Assembly (NCBI GenBank): GCA_003556835.1
Contig: PWQG01000231.1
Coordinates: 1-14,819, forward strand
DNA: 14,819 nt
Source of the DNA: Gammaproteobacteria bacterium
GTDB lineage: Bacteria > Pseudomonadota > Gammaproteobacteria > Pseudomonadales > Pseudohongiellaceae
Direction of reading: 5' to 3'
Under the pieces are notes generated by a model. That model was not told the origin of the DNA. It worked only from the letters and a program-made list of their open reading frames with translations, and did not search any database. Below, in pieces: positions 1-6,471 of the stretch (position 1 is its first letter; each line of letters starts with the position of its first letter). The position numbers and the translations under genes are program-made.

Positions 1-34
1 GAACGGCAAGAATGGCAGCGATAGTAAACAACAT
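1..34 (-). CDS. Small membrane protein, N-terminus only (lmo0937/DUF5670-like)
   Basis: An ATG at 34-32 on the minus strand opens a frame that runs off the left edge, giving MLFTIAAILAV. An AGGA-type ribosome binding site lies just upstream, within 36-47 on the plus strand. This opening resembles the very short lmo0937-family membrane proteins, which start with a hydrophobic MLxTIA-like segment and are about 45-55 residues long; that is recall, not proof. A Crp-like operator (106-121) with a -10 hexamer at 84-79 sits upstream in the right orientation, giving a leader of about 38 bases. Only 11 codons are visible, so the family call is tentative. Confidence 0.45.
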   Translation of the reverse strand, partial: MLFTIAAILAV

Positions 35-105
35 GATCCTGTTCCTTCGGCTAATCAACCGAGCGAGGGTAGGTTCACAGCATGCGCCTGTCAGTGCGCC
101 TCATC

Positions 106-121
106 TGTGCGATCGCGCACA
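106..121 (-). promoter_or_regulatory. Crp/Fnr-like operator, site 1 (TGTGC-N6-GCACA), with class II promoter
   Basis: The 16-bp inverted repeat TGTGCGATCGCGCACA matches TGTGC-N6-GCACA at all ten fixed positions. On the minus strand the hexamer CATGCT (84-79) follows after exactly 21 bases, so the site would be centred at -41.5 for a start near base 72. It would serve the small membrane protein starting at base 34. In the plus direction the equivalent hexamer is ACGGTT, a poor -10, so the divergent gene at 312 is a less likely target. Confidence 0.55.
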
Positions 122-311
122 ACGGCGACAACAAGGCGAGTAACGGTTCGTTAGCGCACCGACAGCCGATTGGATGCTAGGCATGCTGAACCACGAAGGA
201 GCATACGCCTTCGGCTGTGGTGATCGATCGCCAACCCAACCCGATGAATCCAGCTCTCAGGATCCGAAGGTCGAACGACATCAAACTGAGAGACACAACA
301 GGAGCACCAAA

Positions 312-659
312 ATGATCAGATCTTTTTTCGCAAATTCACTAGTCGCTTTGGCCATGATCGCTTTCCTGATGCCGGCCCAGGCGCAACTCGTTTCAACAGG
401 AGATGCCTTGGCTCTGGAGACCGGCAGCATTCAAGTTCGTGTCGAGGCTTTTCTTTTGCAGGACAGCGTTGCGGCTGAATTGACTGCACTGGGCGTCAGC
501 CATGAAATGGCAATGGCCAGAGTGGCCGACATGAGCGCTGAGGAGCTTGAGCTGATTGCCGGTCGCATTGATGAAATGCCGGCAGGCGCCGCCGGGGTGG
601 TTTATGTCCTTGGCGTTGTCTTTATCGTCCTCATGGTCATGCATTTCTTCCGGCGCTGA
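312..659 (+). CDS. PA2779 family secreted/membrane-anchored protein
   Basis: A 115-residue protein starting at MIRSFF. GGAG at 301-304 supports this start over the longer open frame from 174. Residues 1-24 form a signal peptide (hydrophobic stretch, then PAQA). A middle region of about 60 acidic, helical residues is typical of the family (VEAFLLQDSVAAELTALGV). It ends with PAGAAG, a hydrophobic segment of about 16 residues and a basic tail (HFFRR). The stop overlaps the next start as TGATG, so the gene is translationally coupled to the C39-like peptidase that accompanies this family. A plausible but unproven idea is that the peptidase cuts near the small-residue PAGAAG stretch before the C-terminal anchor. 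Function is unknown. Confidence 0.85.
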   Translation: MIRSFFANSLVALAMIAFLMPAQAQLVSTGDALALETGSIQVRVEAFLLQDSVAAELTALGVSHEMAMARVADMSAEELELIAGRIDEMPAGAAGVVYVLGVVFIVLMVMHFFRR

Positions 660-1636
660 TGTCTAAACGCATTGCCCGTGGCGCGGTTGTCATGGCCGCG
701 CCTTTTCTGTTGCTCATCACCGCTTGCGCCACCTTCGATACCACCATTCCCGAAACCTGGGAACGGCGCGTCGAATTGACCGAAACACCCTTCCACCCTC
801 AGCTTGAGCATCACTGCGGTCCGGCGGCGCTGGCCACCATACTCGAGGCCTCCGCTGCCAGTCCGTCCTATGGAGAGCTGGTTGACCGGATTTATGTCCC
901 GGGCCTGGAGGGCAGCTTGCAGGTGGAGTTATTGGCCGCCACCCGCCACTTTCAACGCATACCCTTTCGCGTACCCGGCGAGCTCGAGGCCGTGCTGGCC
1001 GAGGTGGTCGCCGGACGGCCGGTACTGATTCTGCAAAACCTGGGATTGCCTAGCCGGCCGACGTGGCACTACGCCGTAGTCATCGGCTATGACCGTGATC
1101 GGGGCGAAATTCTGATGCGCTCGGGCGAAGAGCCCGTGCAGGTGACTCGCTTGCAGCCTTGGATGCGGCAATGGGATTGGGCCTCACGCTGGGCCATGGT
1201 GGCACTCAGGCCCGGCGAGCTTCCCGTACACCGCGACTTTGCCCTGGTAGTCCGCGCCTTGGCTGACTTCGACGATCACGCCCCCGGTCATCTCCGTCTT
1301 CAGGCCTGGCAGTCTGCGACCAGGTACTGGCCGCAAGAGGCGCTTACCTGGATGGGGGCAGGTAACGCGCATCACACGCTCGGAGCACTGGCAGAAGCCG
1401 CCAACAGTTTCGAACGGGCCTTGCACATTCAGCCAGACTATTGGCCAGCCCGCCTGAATCTGGCAACGGTCTTGGAGGAGCAGGATCGCCCCTGTTTGGG
1501 ACAAAGCATCCTTGCGGGCCAGCCTATGGCAATGGATCATCCATGGGTCGAGCAGCGCCGAGATCTGGCGCGGCGACTTGAGCTGGCTTGCGCCGCCCTG
1601 AGCCCGGATTCGGCACACTCGGCCTTGTATTATTAA
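659..1636 (+). CDS. PA2778 family C39-like cysteine peptidase, lipoprotein with TPR
   Basis: A 325-residue protein. Residues 1-23 are a lipoprotein signal with lipobox LITAC (Cys23), so it is probably anchored to a membrane facing the periplasm. The peptidase C39-like domain follows: catalytic Cys53 in HHCGPAAL and His137 in WHYAVVIGYD, with Asp145 or a nearby residue as possible third member. The C-terminal part (about residues 225-275) carries tetratricopeptide-like repeats (WMGAGNAHHTLGALAEAANS and onward). C39 peptidases of bacteriocin exporters cut after double-glycine leaders; here the enzyme is free-standing and paired with a PA2779 protein, its likely partner or substrate. The start overlaps the upstream stop by one base. 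Substrate is inferred, not shown. Confidence 0.88.
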   Translation: MSKRIARGAVVMAAPFLLLITACATFDTTIPETWERRVELTETPFHPQLEHHCGPAALATILEASAASPSYGELVDRIYVPGLEGSLQVELLAATRHFQRIPFRVPGELEAVLAEVVAGRPVLILQNLGLPSRPTWHYAVVIGYDRDRGEILMRSGEEPVQVTRLQPWMRQWDWASRWAMVALRPGELPVHRDFALVVRALADFDDHAPGHLRLQAWQSATRYWPQEALTWMGAGNAHHTLGALAEAANSFERALHIQPDYWPARLNLATVLEEQDRPCLGQSILAGQPMAMDHPWVEQRRDLARRLELACAALSPDSAHSALYY

Positions 1637-1708
1637 CGGCCACGAAATACCTACAGTATTCGTTGTTCGCGATGCCGGCCGGGCATTCACGCGAAAAAAG
1701 TCGCCTTG

Positions 1709-1724
1709 TGTGCGGTGGGGCACA
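1709..1724 (+). promoter_or_regulatory. Crp/Fnr-like operator, site 4 (TGTGC-N6-GCACA), with class II promoter
   Basis: A perfect TGTGC-N6-GCACA inverted repeat. Exactly 21 bases downstream is TATATT (1746-1751), five of six matches to the sigma-70 -10 consensus. This puts the operator at -41.5 for a start near 1758, about 27 bases before the ATG at 1785. No good -35 is seen, as expected for an activator-dependent class II promoter. It is the clearest promoter of the set. Confidence 0.65.
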
Positions 1725-1784
1725 GAGCCGGTAGCGTCAGGATTCTATATTGGAACCTCACTCAACTCGCCAAGCAGACTCTGT

Positions 1785-1973
1785 ATGTCGCTCATCAACC
1801 TGATTATTACCCTGGTTGTCGTTGGCGTGGTTTTGTGGCTGATCAACAGCTTTATTCCCATGCAACACACCATCAAGCAGATCCTGAATGTCGTGGTGAT
1901 TATCGCCGTGATTATCTGGTTGCTGTCAGCCTTCGGCGTGATCGGATCAATGTCCGGCATCCGCGTGGGATAG
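1785..1973 (+). CDS. Small two-helix membrane protein (Thivi_2564 family)
   Basis: A 62-residue protein beginning MSLINLIITLVVVGVVLWL. It has two hydrophobic helices (about residues 3-23 and 33-53) joined by a short segment with IPMQHTIKQILN, the arrangement typical of Thivi_2564-type small membrane proteins. The start is the first Met after the predicted transcription start; the ribosome binding site is weak (AGCAGACT). The frame is open upstream to 1710, but that part overlaps the operator and promoter and is not coding-like. It ends 6 bases before the stop of the convergent operon. No biochemical role is known; its promoter groups it with the csbD-type stress genes of this window. Confidence 0.8.
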   Translation: MSLINLIITLVVVGVVLWLINSFIPMQHTIKQILNVVVIIAVIIWLLSAFGVIGSMSGIRVG

Positions 1974-1979
1974 CCGAGC

Positions 1980-2363
1980 TCATTGACCTCCGGATGAAGC
2001 CCCAGTACCCGCAGGATCAGCCTTCGCCCAAAGCGCATTCAAATGCATACCGAACTTCAACAGCAAGAGGAGCTTCGACTTCTCGGCAATCTGCACGCGG
2101 CGTCTCGGGGCAGGACCACTTGAATCGGCGGGTGACGCGTCGGTCGTCGGCCGATGCAGCCATTCGGCCAGCAAAAAGCCCGTGCTTCCAGCAATCCACA
2201 GCCCGCCAGGAGAGACCAACTCCGACTTGATGCGCGATGGAACGGTCTCAGCCAGTGCCGCAATCTTGTGCTTCCGTCGATCAAGGCGAGCGGCCGCCGC
2301 ACGGATCTGAACGCCCAGGGCTTGCCTGTCATTGCCAAAGAATTTTCTGCGCTTGACGGTCAT
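1980..2363 (-). CDS. Hypothetical protein, third gene of a yqjD-yqjE-yqjK-like operon
   Basis: A 127-residue basic protein. Residues 1-50 are charged and helical (AAAARLDRRKHKIAALAETV), followed by one short hydrophobic stretch (SPGGLWIAGSTGFLLAEWL) and a polar C-terminus with a second leucine-rich patch near KSKLLLLLKFGMHL. The ATG overlaps the stop of the upstream holin-like gene as ATGA, so it is translationally coupled. Position and size resemble yqjK, the third gene after yqjD and yqjE in enterobacteria. Sequence likeness to YqjK is not obvious to me, so I give no symbol. It is probably an inner-membrane-associated partner of the other two products. Confidence 0.7.
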   Translation of the reverse strand: MTVKRRKFFGNDRQALGVQIRAAAARLDRRKHKIAALAETVPSRIKSELVSPGGLWIAGSTGFLLAEWLHRPTTDASPADSSGPAPRRRVQIAEKSKLLLLLKFGMHLNALWAKADPAGTGASSGGQ

Positions 2364-2800
2364 GGCGATGCATCGCTCGACGAGCCAGCCGCAGGTTGCA
2401 GTCGACTGATTGTGGTAGGAAAAAGCAAGGATCTGCTGCGCCGGCGAATGGCAAAAAGCAAGACCACCGCCAGCAGTCCGTGAAGCGCAAAGACCAGCAG
2501 CAAGGCAAGACCGGCGGAGACGATGGACCGCTCAACCAGAACGAACAGACCTGCGCTGACCAAAGCCAGCCATGCCGTTAGCAGCATGCTCGCCATCATG
2601 ACGCCCATCGCGATGATTTGAACCAGACTCTCGCCGGCTTGTCGTGTCTCCAGAGCTGCCAGAACCAGGTGATCATGCACTGAGCCATGCAGTTCCTTGC
2701 CCAGGGACTTGGCGGTTTCCAGCAGTCCGGGCTCGCGCCCGGATGCCTCGGTAGCCGAGTCGGCGTGATGCGCTGGCGTGTTGTCAAAGTGACTGGCCAT
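2360..2800 (-). CDS. Phage holin family (YqjE-like) membrane protein
   Basis: A 146-residue protein. The N-terminal third is polar (GLLETAKSLGKELHGSVHDH) with the helix HLVLAALETRQAGESLVQII, which is typical of YqjE/holin 3_6-type proteins. Two transmembrane hairpin helices follow (about residues 62-88 and 96-117), then a basic and Ser-rich tail. Despite the family name there are no lysis or other phage genes nearby, and such proteins usually lie beside DUF883 genes as here. The DUF883 stop lies 14 bases upstream of this ATG, and its own stop overlaps the next gene by 4 bases. Likely an inner-membrane protein in a stress-induced set. Confidence 0.83.
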   Translation of the reverse strand: MASHFDNTPAHHADSATEASGREPGLLETAKSLGKELHGSVHDHLVLAALETRQAGESLVQIIAMGVMMASMLLTAWLALVSAGLFVLVERSIVSAGLALLLVFALHGLLAVVLLFAIRRRSRSLLFPTTISRLQPAAGSSSDASP

Positions 2801-2814
2801 GCAGACCGATATTC

Positions 2815-3075
2815 CTAGTCAGCGCGCAGCAGGCGACTGAGAAGATAGCCACCGGCCAAAGCAATTCCTAGCGCGGTTGCTGGGTTTTCCTGCACATACT
2901 CACGTGCAACAGCCAGCCACTTCTCCTGCGTTTCCTTCATGTCATGGCCGGTGTCGCTCAAACTTTCCGCGGCTTGATTCGCGGCGGAAGCTGCCCGATC
3001 GACAGCCTGGTGCGCCCCGGCGGCTACGTTGTCGACGCTCTGATTGATCTTATGTTCATTTGTGTTCGTTTGCAT
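2815..3075 (-). CDS. DUF883 family (ElaB/YqjD-like) membrane-anchored protein
   Basis: An 86-residue protein starting MQTNTNEHK, with GGAG eight bases upstream. The body is a long Ala-rich amphipathic helix (NVAAGAHQAVDRAASAANQA). The C-terminus has the family hallmark: REYVQENPATALGIALAGG, a single transmembrane segment, and a basic end (LLSRLLRAD). YqjD and ElaB of E. coli are C-tail-anchored inner-membrane proteins that bind ribosomes in stationary phase; that is family knowledge, not shown here. It is the first gene of a three-gene minus-strand operon, so its promoter is in 3076-3210. Confidence 0.88.
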   Translation of the reverse strand: MQTNTNEHKINQSVDNVAAGAHQAVDRAASAANQAAESLSDTGHDMKETQEKWLAVAREYVQENPATALGIALAGGYLLSRLLRAD

Positions 3076-3391
3076 GCCAAATACTCCAAAGTGGTCCCGC
3101 GTGACCTGAATGTCAGCGCGGCACGGTCAGAACGGAAACATATAGGACCGGTATGACGTGATGGTCATTATTGCTGACCCCTAATGTCGCGTCGGTGCGT
3201 TGGGCCACGCTGAAAGAACCTGAGCCTTGTGGACCCATACCGCCTATGTGTGATAACGAACGGCATTGGCGCAATGAATGACAGAGAATTTAGAACCGGC
3301 AGCGACTGTAGCCCGAATGGTCAAGCTTGCCGCGGGTTCGAATGGAGATTGCCATGCCTGGTACCATCACGTCGCCGCCCTCGTGAGTTCG
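3076..3391. other. Intergenic region between the divergent DUF883 operon and AI-2E permease gene
   Basis: No gene supported. It holds signals for the leftward operon: a degenerate operator (3194-3209) followed 21 bases later by AATAAT (3172-3167), and a second possible sigma-70 promoter (ATGACC at 3168-3163, 18-base spacer, TATATG at 3144-3139). It also has two TGAC-N6-GTCA inverted repeats (3102-3115 and 3154-3167), 52 bases apart. Rightward, TTGTGG (3227-3232) with GATAAC (3252-3257) is a weak promoter candidate for the permease. Confidence 0.5.
3167..3209 (-). promoter_or_regulatory. Candidate class II promoter of the DUF883 operon with degenerate operator
   Basis: The plus-strand sequence GGTGCGTTGGGCCACG (3194-3209) matches seven of the ten fixed positions of TGTGC-N6-GCACA. 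On the minus strand, AATAAT (3172-3167; five of six -10 matches) follows after 21 bases, the same spacing as at the other sites. The predicted start is near 3160. The operator is weak by itself; the exact spacing and good -10 raise it above chance. Confidence 0.35.
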
Positions 3392-4552
3392 ATGTCCGAA
3401 GGGCCGCTTTTCGGAGCGGTGGAGCGACGCCTGTTCAGGGCAACCGCAGTTTTGCTCAGCGTTGTCGTATTGGTATGTCTCGTGGCAACGATCGCCTGGG
3501 TCTTTGGCCTGGCCCTTGCTTATTTCTACAACCTGATCCTGCCCTTGTCCGTCGCCGGCATTCTTGCTCTTGTCCTTTATCCTGCCGTCAACTACCTTGA
3601 ACAACTGAGCTGGATCAATCGGTTACCTGCGGCGCTGATCGTGGTGTCCTGCTTCCTCGGTATCGTCGCCGCGATTGTCGTCCTGGTGCTGCCTGCCTTA
3701 GCCCGGGAATTGGCCGTATTGGTTGATTTGGCCCTTCCGATTCTGCTGCGCTGGCAAGACGATGTCTTGACCCATTTCCCAGGCATTGCACAGCTGATCA
3801 AGGACAGCGCGGAGGACGGCGAGCTTAAGGAAGCGATGCCTGGTCTTGACGGAACCGGACGAACTCTCAAATCGGTCGTTGGTGGCATGGCAGGCTTGAG
3901 TTTCGTACCGCTGTTGTTGTTCTTCGCCTTGCTTTCCGGAGGTCGGCTGCACGAAAGAATCACCAGTGTGCTGGCTGTGTTTAGTACCAAAACGCAAAAA
4001 CAAACGATTTATTTCATGGAAGTCTTTCTGGCCCAAGTAACGGGCTTCTTCCAGGGTCAGCTAGTCATCGCGTTGATCATGGGCATTTTGTTTGCAATCG
4101 GCTTCACCATCATTGATCTGAAGGCCGGAATACTGATTGGACTCGCCCTTGGGCTGTTAAATATCGTTCCCTTTCTCGGCACCATCACCGGGTTGCTGAT
4201 TGTTCTGCCGCTGGCCTATCTCCAGCCGTCAGGTGGACTCAGCCTACTCGGGCTCAGTCTGGTCGTGTTCACAACCGTGCAGCTTGTTGAAAGCTGGATA
4301 CTGACACCCAAGATCATGGCGGATCGTTCCGGCTTGCACCCCGCGCTGGTCGTGATTGCCGTCTTTTTCTGGGGGACGGTGTTCGGAAGCATCACGGGCA
4401 TGATTCTCGCGGTGCCGTTGACCGCATTTCTCATAACCGTATGGAGTCAAGCCAAAGCTAGCCTGTCGCGCAGCATGACATCGGAACATGAGGCCAGTCG
4501 CATCGAGACGCCAAGCGGTACCGCGCCGAGATCAACATCCGGAGATTCATGA
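3392..4552 (+). CDS. AI-2E family transporter (PerM/YdiK-type permease)
   Basis: An inner-membrane protein of 386 residues from the ATG at 3392, near the usual family length of about 350. The frame is open back to an ATG at 3278 (424 residues), but those 38 extra residues look non-coding (mixed third positions, no hydrophobic or conserved content), so I prefer 3392. Two helices near the N-terminus are followed by a large loop and then a run of helices with family patterns: GLALGLLNIVPFLGTITG, and VESWILTPKIMADRSGLHP leading to a final FFWGTVFG...AVPLTA segment. The family is named for E. coli TqsA, linked to autoinducer-2 export; others are Na+/H+ antiporters or of unknown substrate. Monocistronic; substrate cannot be inferred. 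Confidence 0.87.
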   Translation: MSEGPLFGAVERRLFRATAVLLSVVVLVCLVATIAWVFGLALAYFYNLILPLSVAGILALVLYPAVNYLEQLSWINRLPAALIVVSCFLGIVAAIVVLVLPALARELAVLVDLALPILLRWQDDVLTHFPGIAQLIKDSAEDGELKEAMPGLDGTGRTLKSVVGGMAGLSFVPLLLFFALLSGGRLHERITSVLAVFSTKTQKQTIYFMEVFLAQVTGFFQGQLVIALIMGILFAIGFTIIDLKAGILIGLALGLLNIVPFLGTITGLLIVLPLAYLQPSGGLSLLGLSLVVFTTVQLVESWILTPKIMADRSGLHPALVVIAVFFWGTVFGSITGMILAVPLTAFLITVWSQAKASLSRSMTSEHEASRIETPSGTAPRSTSGDS

Positions 4553-4605
4553 TTGGGTTGCTGTGGCCACTATGGCTAAGCGTGCAATCCGGTCGGCCAG
4601 CGATT

Positions 4606-4626
4606 ATGATCGGATGAATCGATCAT
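4606..4626. terminator. Stem-loop at the convergent ends of the AI-2E and DUF2254 genes
   Basis: A perfect 7-bp inverted repeat, ATGATCG (4606-4612) and CGATCAT (4620-4626), with a 7-base loop. It lies between the permease stop (4552) and the DUF2254 stop (4623). There is no T-run on either side, so it is at best a weak or Rho-assisted terminator. Confidence 0.25.
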
Positions 4627-5897
4627 GCGGCTTCAGAAAATGCAGCAGCCGTCCGGACTCTCGCAATGTCGTTCGGATGGGACATCGCTCGCTCTGAACG
4701 CGCCAGCGCCATGCGGGAAAACTGCCAGGCCGAAGCCGCCATCGCCTGGTCATCGGTTTCGGCCAAAGCCGCGAATGCCTGCTGAAGCCTGACCGCAACT
4801 TCAACGATTCCCGCGCCATCACGGGCAATTGCCGTGAAGGCATCATCGAATAAATCTTCGATGTCCAAGGGTTGCGCCGAGATTCGGTCAAACTCGATTT
4901 TCAGGTGCTCTTTGTCTGCAAGCGGCATTTGCCACAGAGCAAACAATCGAACCATGGTTCCGATGATTTCGATGGCGGTACCTGGATCGTTGATACTCGA
5001 AGAAAGAGATTTCCCGCCGATTTCCGCCAACGCAACAAGACCAAAACGTGGATCATCCTCAAACGCACGGGCTCGGCCAATTTTGAACGCACTGGCGCAT
5101 TCCTTTGCATTGATCAGTTCAGCCCCCACCACTCGGAGCAGCGCCTGACGTTGACTGACAAAGGCGCCCGGGAGAACAGCAACCCGCATATAGCACTTGG
5201 AGGTTTCAGCCAATGACTGCAAGGCTTGCATGTCAATGCTCTGGACGTAGCCGACCGTTGGAGAATGGACGACGGTTCCCGTAACGCCGGTCAGACTGCG
5301 CGTGGCGGGGCTCGCGCCCAGGATCGGAGATTGGCGGCGCCGATCCAGTGCAGCGGCAGTCGCTTTTTCCAACTTCTCAATGGTGTTGGAGACACGGCCC
5401 AGTCGTGCGATTCGATCTACCCAGCGCACGAAGGTGCCAACGACAACGCCAAAGACCAGTACGGTCAGCGCAAAAATGGCAAACAGTCCGGCTGAGTCAA
5501 ACATCGCATTTTTGACGGCGACCAGGGAAACCAGGCTGAAGATGAAGGCACCGATATAGGCAGACAGTGCATTCTGGGTGACATCGTCGGTTATCACCAA
5601 AGAGAAAGACCGCGCGGTCGCACTGGTACTGGCCGAGGCATAGGCGGCAACCATGGAGCCCACCGCGAACGTCGCTATTACGAGCATGCTTGCGGCCATG
5701 ATGGACAGCAATGACTCCACTGAATCCATGCTGATTTCCGGCAGGATAGAGGAAAGACCGCGATCATCAGCGAGGCTGGCGATGAATATCCCGGCAACCG
5801 ACAGTACCGAGAGCGCGAGGGGTCTGACCCATAAGCGTTTTTTGATCCAGCTGACGAAGCCACGTAAGCGGGTCGTCGATAGAATGGATCCGGTCAT
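4623..5897 (-). CDS. DUF2254 domain-containing membrane protein
   Basis: A 424-residue protein from the ATG at 5897. AGGG lies eight bases upstream of that codon but only two from the alternative ATG at 5903, which decides the start. The N-terminal half has four hydrophobic segments, including PLALSVLSVAGIFIASLA, a second with SMLVIATFAVGSMVAAYASA, and a pair around SAYIGAFIFSLVSLVAV. The C-terminal half is soluble and carries the DUF2254 pattern: VVHSPTVGYVQSIDMQALQS, then DPRFGLVALAEIGGKSLSSS and INDPGTAIEII. Function is unknown. It starts 37 bases after the DUF421 stop and is probably the last gene of that minus-strand transcript. Confidence 0.88.
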   Translation of the reverse strand: MTGSILSTTRLRGFVSWIKKRLWVRPLALSVLSVAGIFIASLADDRGLSSILPEISMDSVESLLSIMAASMLVIATFAVGSMVAAYASASTSATARSFSLVITDDVTQNALSAYIGAFIFSLVSLVAVKNAMFDSAGLFAIFALTVLVFGVVVGTFVRWVDRIARLGRVSNTIEKLEKATAAALDRRRQSPILGASPATRSLTGVTGTVVHSPTVGYVQSIDMQALQSLAETSKCYMRVAVLPGAFVSQRQALLRVVGAELINAKECASAFKIGRARAFEDDPRFGLVALAEIGGKSLSSSINDPGTAIEIIGTMVRLFALWQMPLADKEHLKIEFDRISAQPLDIEDLFDDAFTAIARDGAGIVEVAVRLQQAFAALAETDDQAMAASAWQFSRMALARSERAMSHPNDIARVRTAAAFSEAA

Positions 5898-5934
5898 GAG
5901 CATGTCCCTTGAGTCAAGACGCTAACGAGGCCAA

Positions 5935-6471
5935 TCACGGCTTTGTGCGTAGAGGTGGATTCACAGCTTCCTTGACGCCCACAAGACTGGAAGCGTCAGC
6001 GTCTTCGCTAGGTTGGACCACGCTGAATGAGCCGTCTGTCTCCAGCACAACCGCCCGGACCTGGTCCATTGATTCGACTCCGGCCGAGCGAATGGCCGCC
6101 CGCAGTTCGTCGTCCGTCACCCGAGCCTGTCGGAGTGCTGCGGTCAGACACTTTCCATCATAGAGCAGCATCAGCGGCTCGCCCGTTGCCAGACGCCGGA
6201 CCCACCTTGCCCGGATGCTGGACCAACTGACTGCGAACTGAAGGCCGATCAATAGCGCAAAAGCCAGGGCACCCTCGGCCAGAGCGACGTCCTTGGCCAG
6301 AAGTATTGTGGCCAGGGTTGAGCCCAGGGCCACGGTAACAACCAGATCAAAGGCATTCATTTTCGACAGCGTACGCTTGCCTGAGATTCTCAGGAACACG
6401 ACGAGCGTCACATAAGCCAGCACACCGACGACCAGGGTCCTCAAGAGGCTGTCCCAGCCGTCAAACATCAT
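5935..6471 (-). CDS. DUF421 domain-containing protein (YetF-like)
   Basis: A 178-residue protein starting MMFDGW (ATGATG; 6468 is an equally possible start). Three transmembrane helices cover about residues 8-90, with the family signature ISGKRTLSKMNAFDLVVTVA in the first loop. A cytoplasmic YetF-type domain follows: GEPLMLLYDGKCLTAALRQA, VTDDELRAAIRSAG and VRAVVLETDGSFSVV. Length and order are normal for the short form of the family. The start codon lies inside the last codons of the catalase remnant (overlap 6461-6471), so it has been joined to that transcript, and the ribosome binding site is weak. DUF421 proteins are often found with stress and catalase genes; no biochemical role is established. 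Confidence 0.88.
   Translation of the reverse strand: MMFDGWDSLLRTLVVGVLAYVTLVVFLRISGKRTLSKMNAFDLVVTVALGSTLATILLAKDVALAEGALAFALLIGLQFAVSWSSIRARWVRRLATGEPLMLLYDGKCLTAALRQARVTDDELRAAIRSAGVESMDQVRAVVLETDGSFSVVQPSEDADASSLVGVKEAVNPPLRTKP

Noticed and set aside
174..311. Extended N-terminus of the PA2779-like protein
   Set aside because: The added residues are polar and precede a complete signal peptide; the internal ATG at 312 has a good ribosome binding site.
1706..2230. Plus-strand open frame of 174 codons
   Set aside because: It overlaps the small Thivi_2564-type gene and runs antisense to the coupled third gene of the DUF883 operon; composition is not protein-like.
2360..2800. Prophage or lysis cassette suggested by the holin-like gene
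   Set aside because: No endolysin, spanin or structural phage genes nearby; the YqjE-like holin family is usually chromosomal beside DUF883 genes.
3325..3360. tRNA-like T-arm (GGGTTCGAAT) upstream of the permease
   Set aside because: No stem partner on the 3' side, no acceptor, D or anticodon arms; only the loop resembles a tRNA.
3342..3386. 15-codon leader-like open frame just before the permease start
   Set aside because: No ribosome binding site, no regulatory codon run and no attenuator-like hairpins; likely chance.
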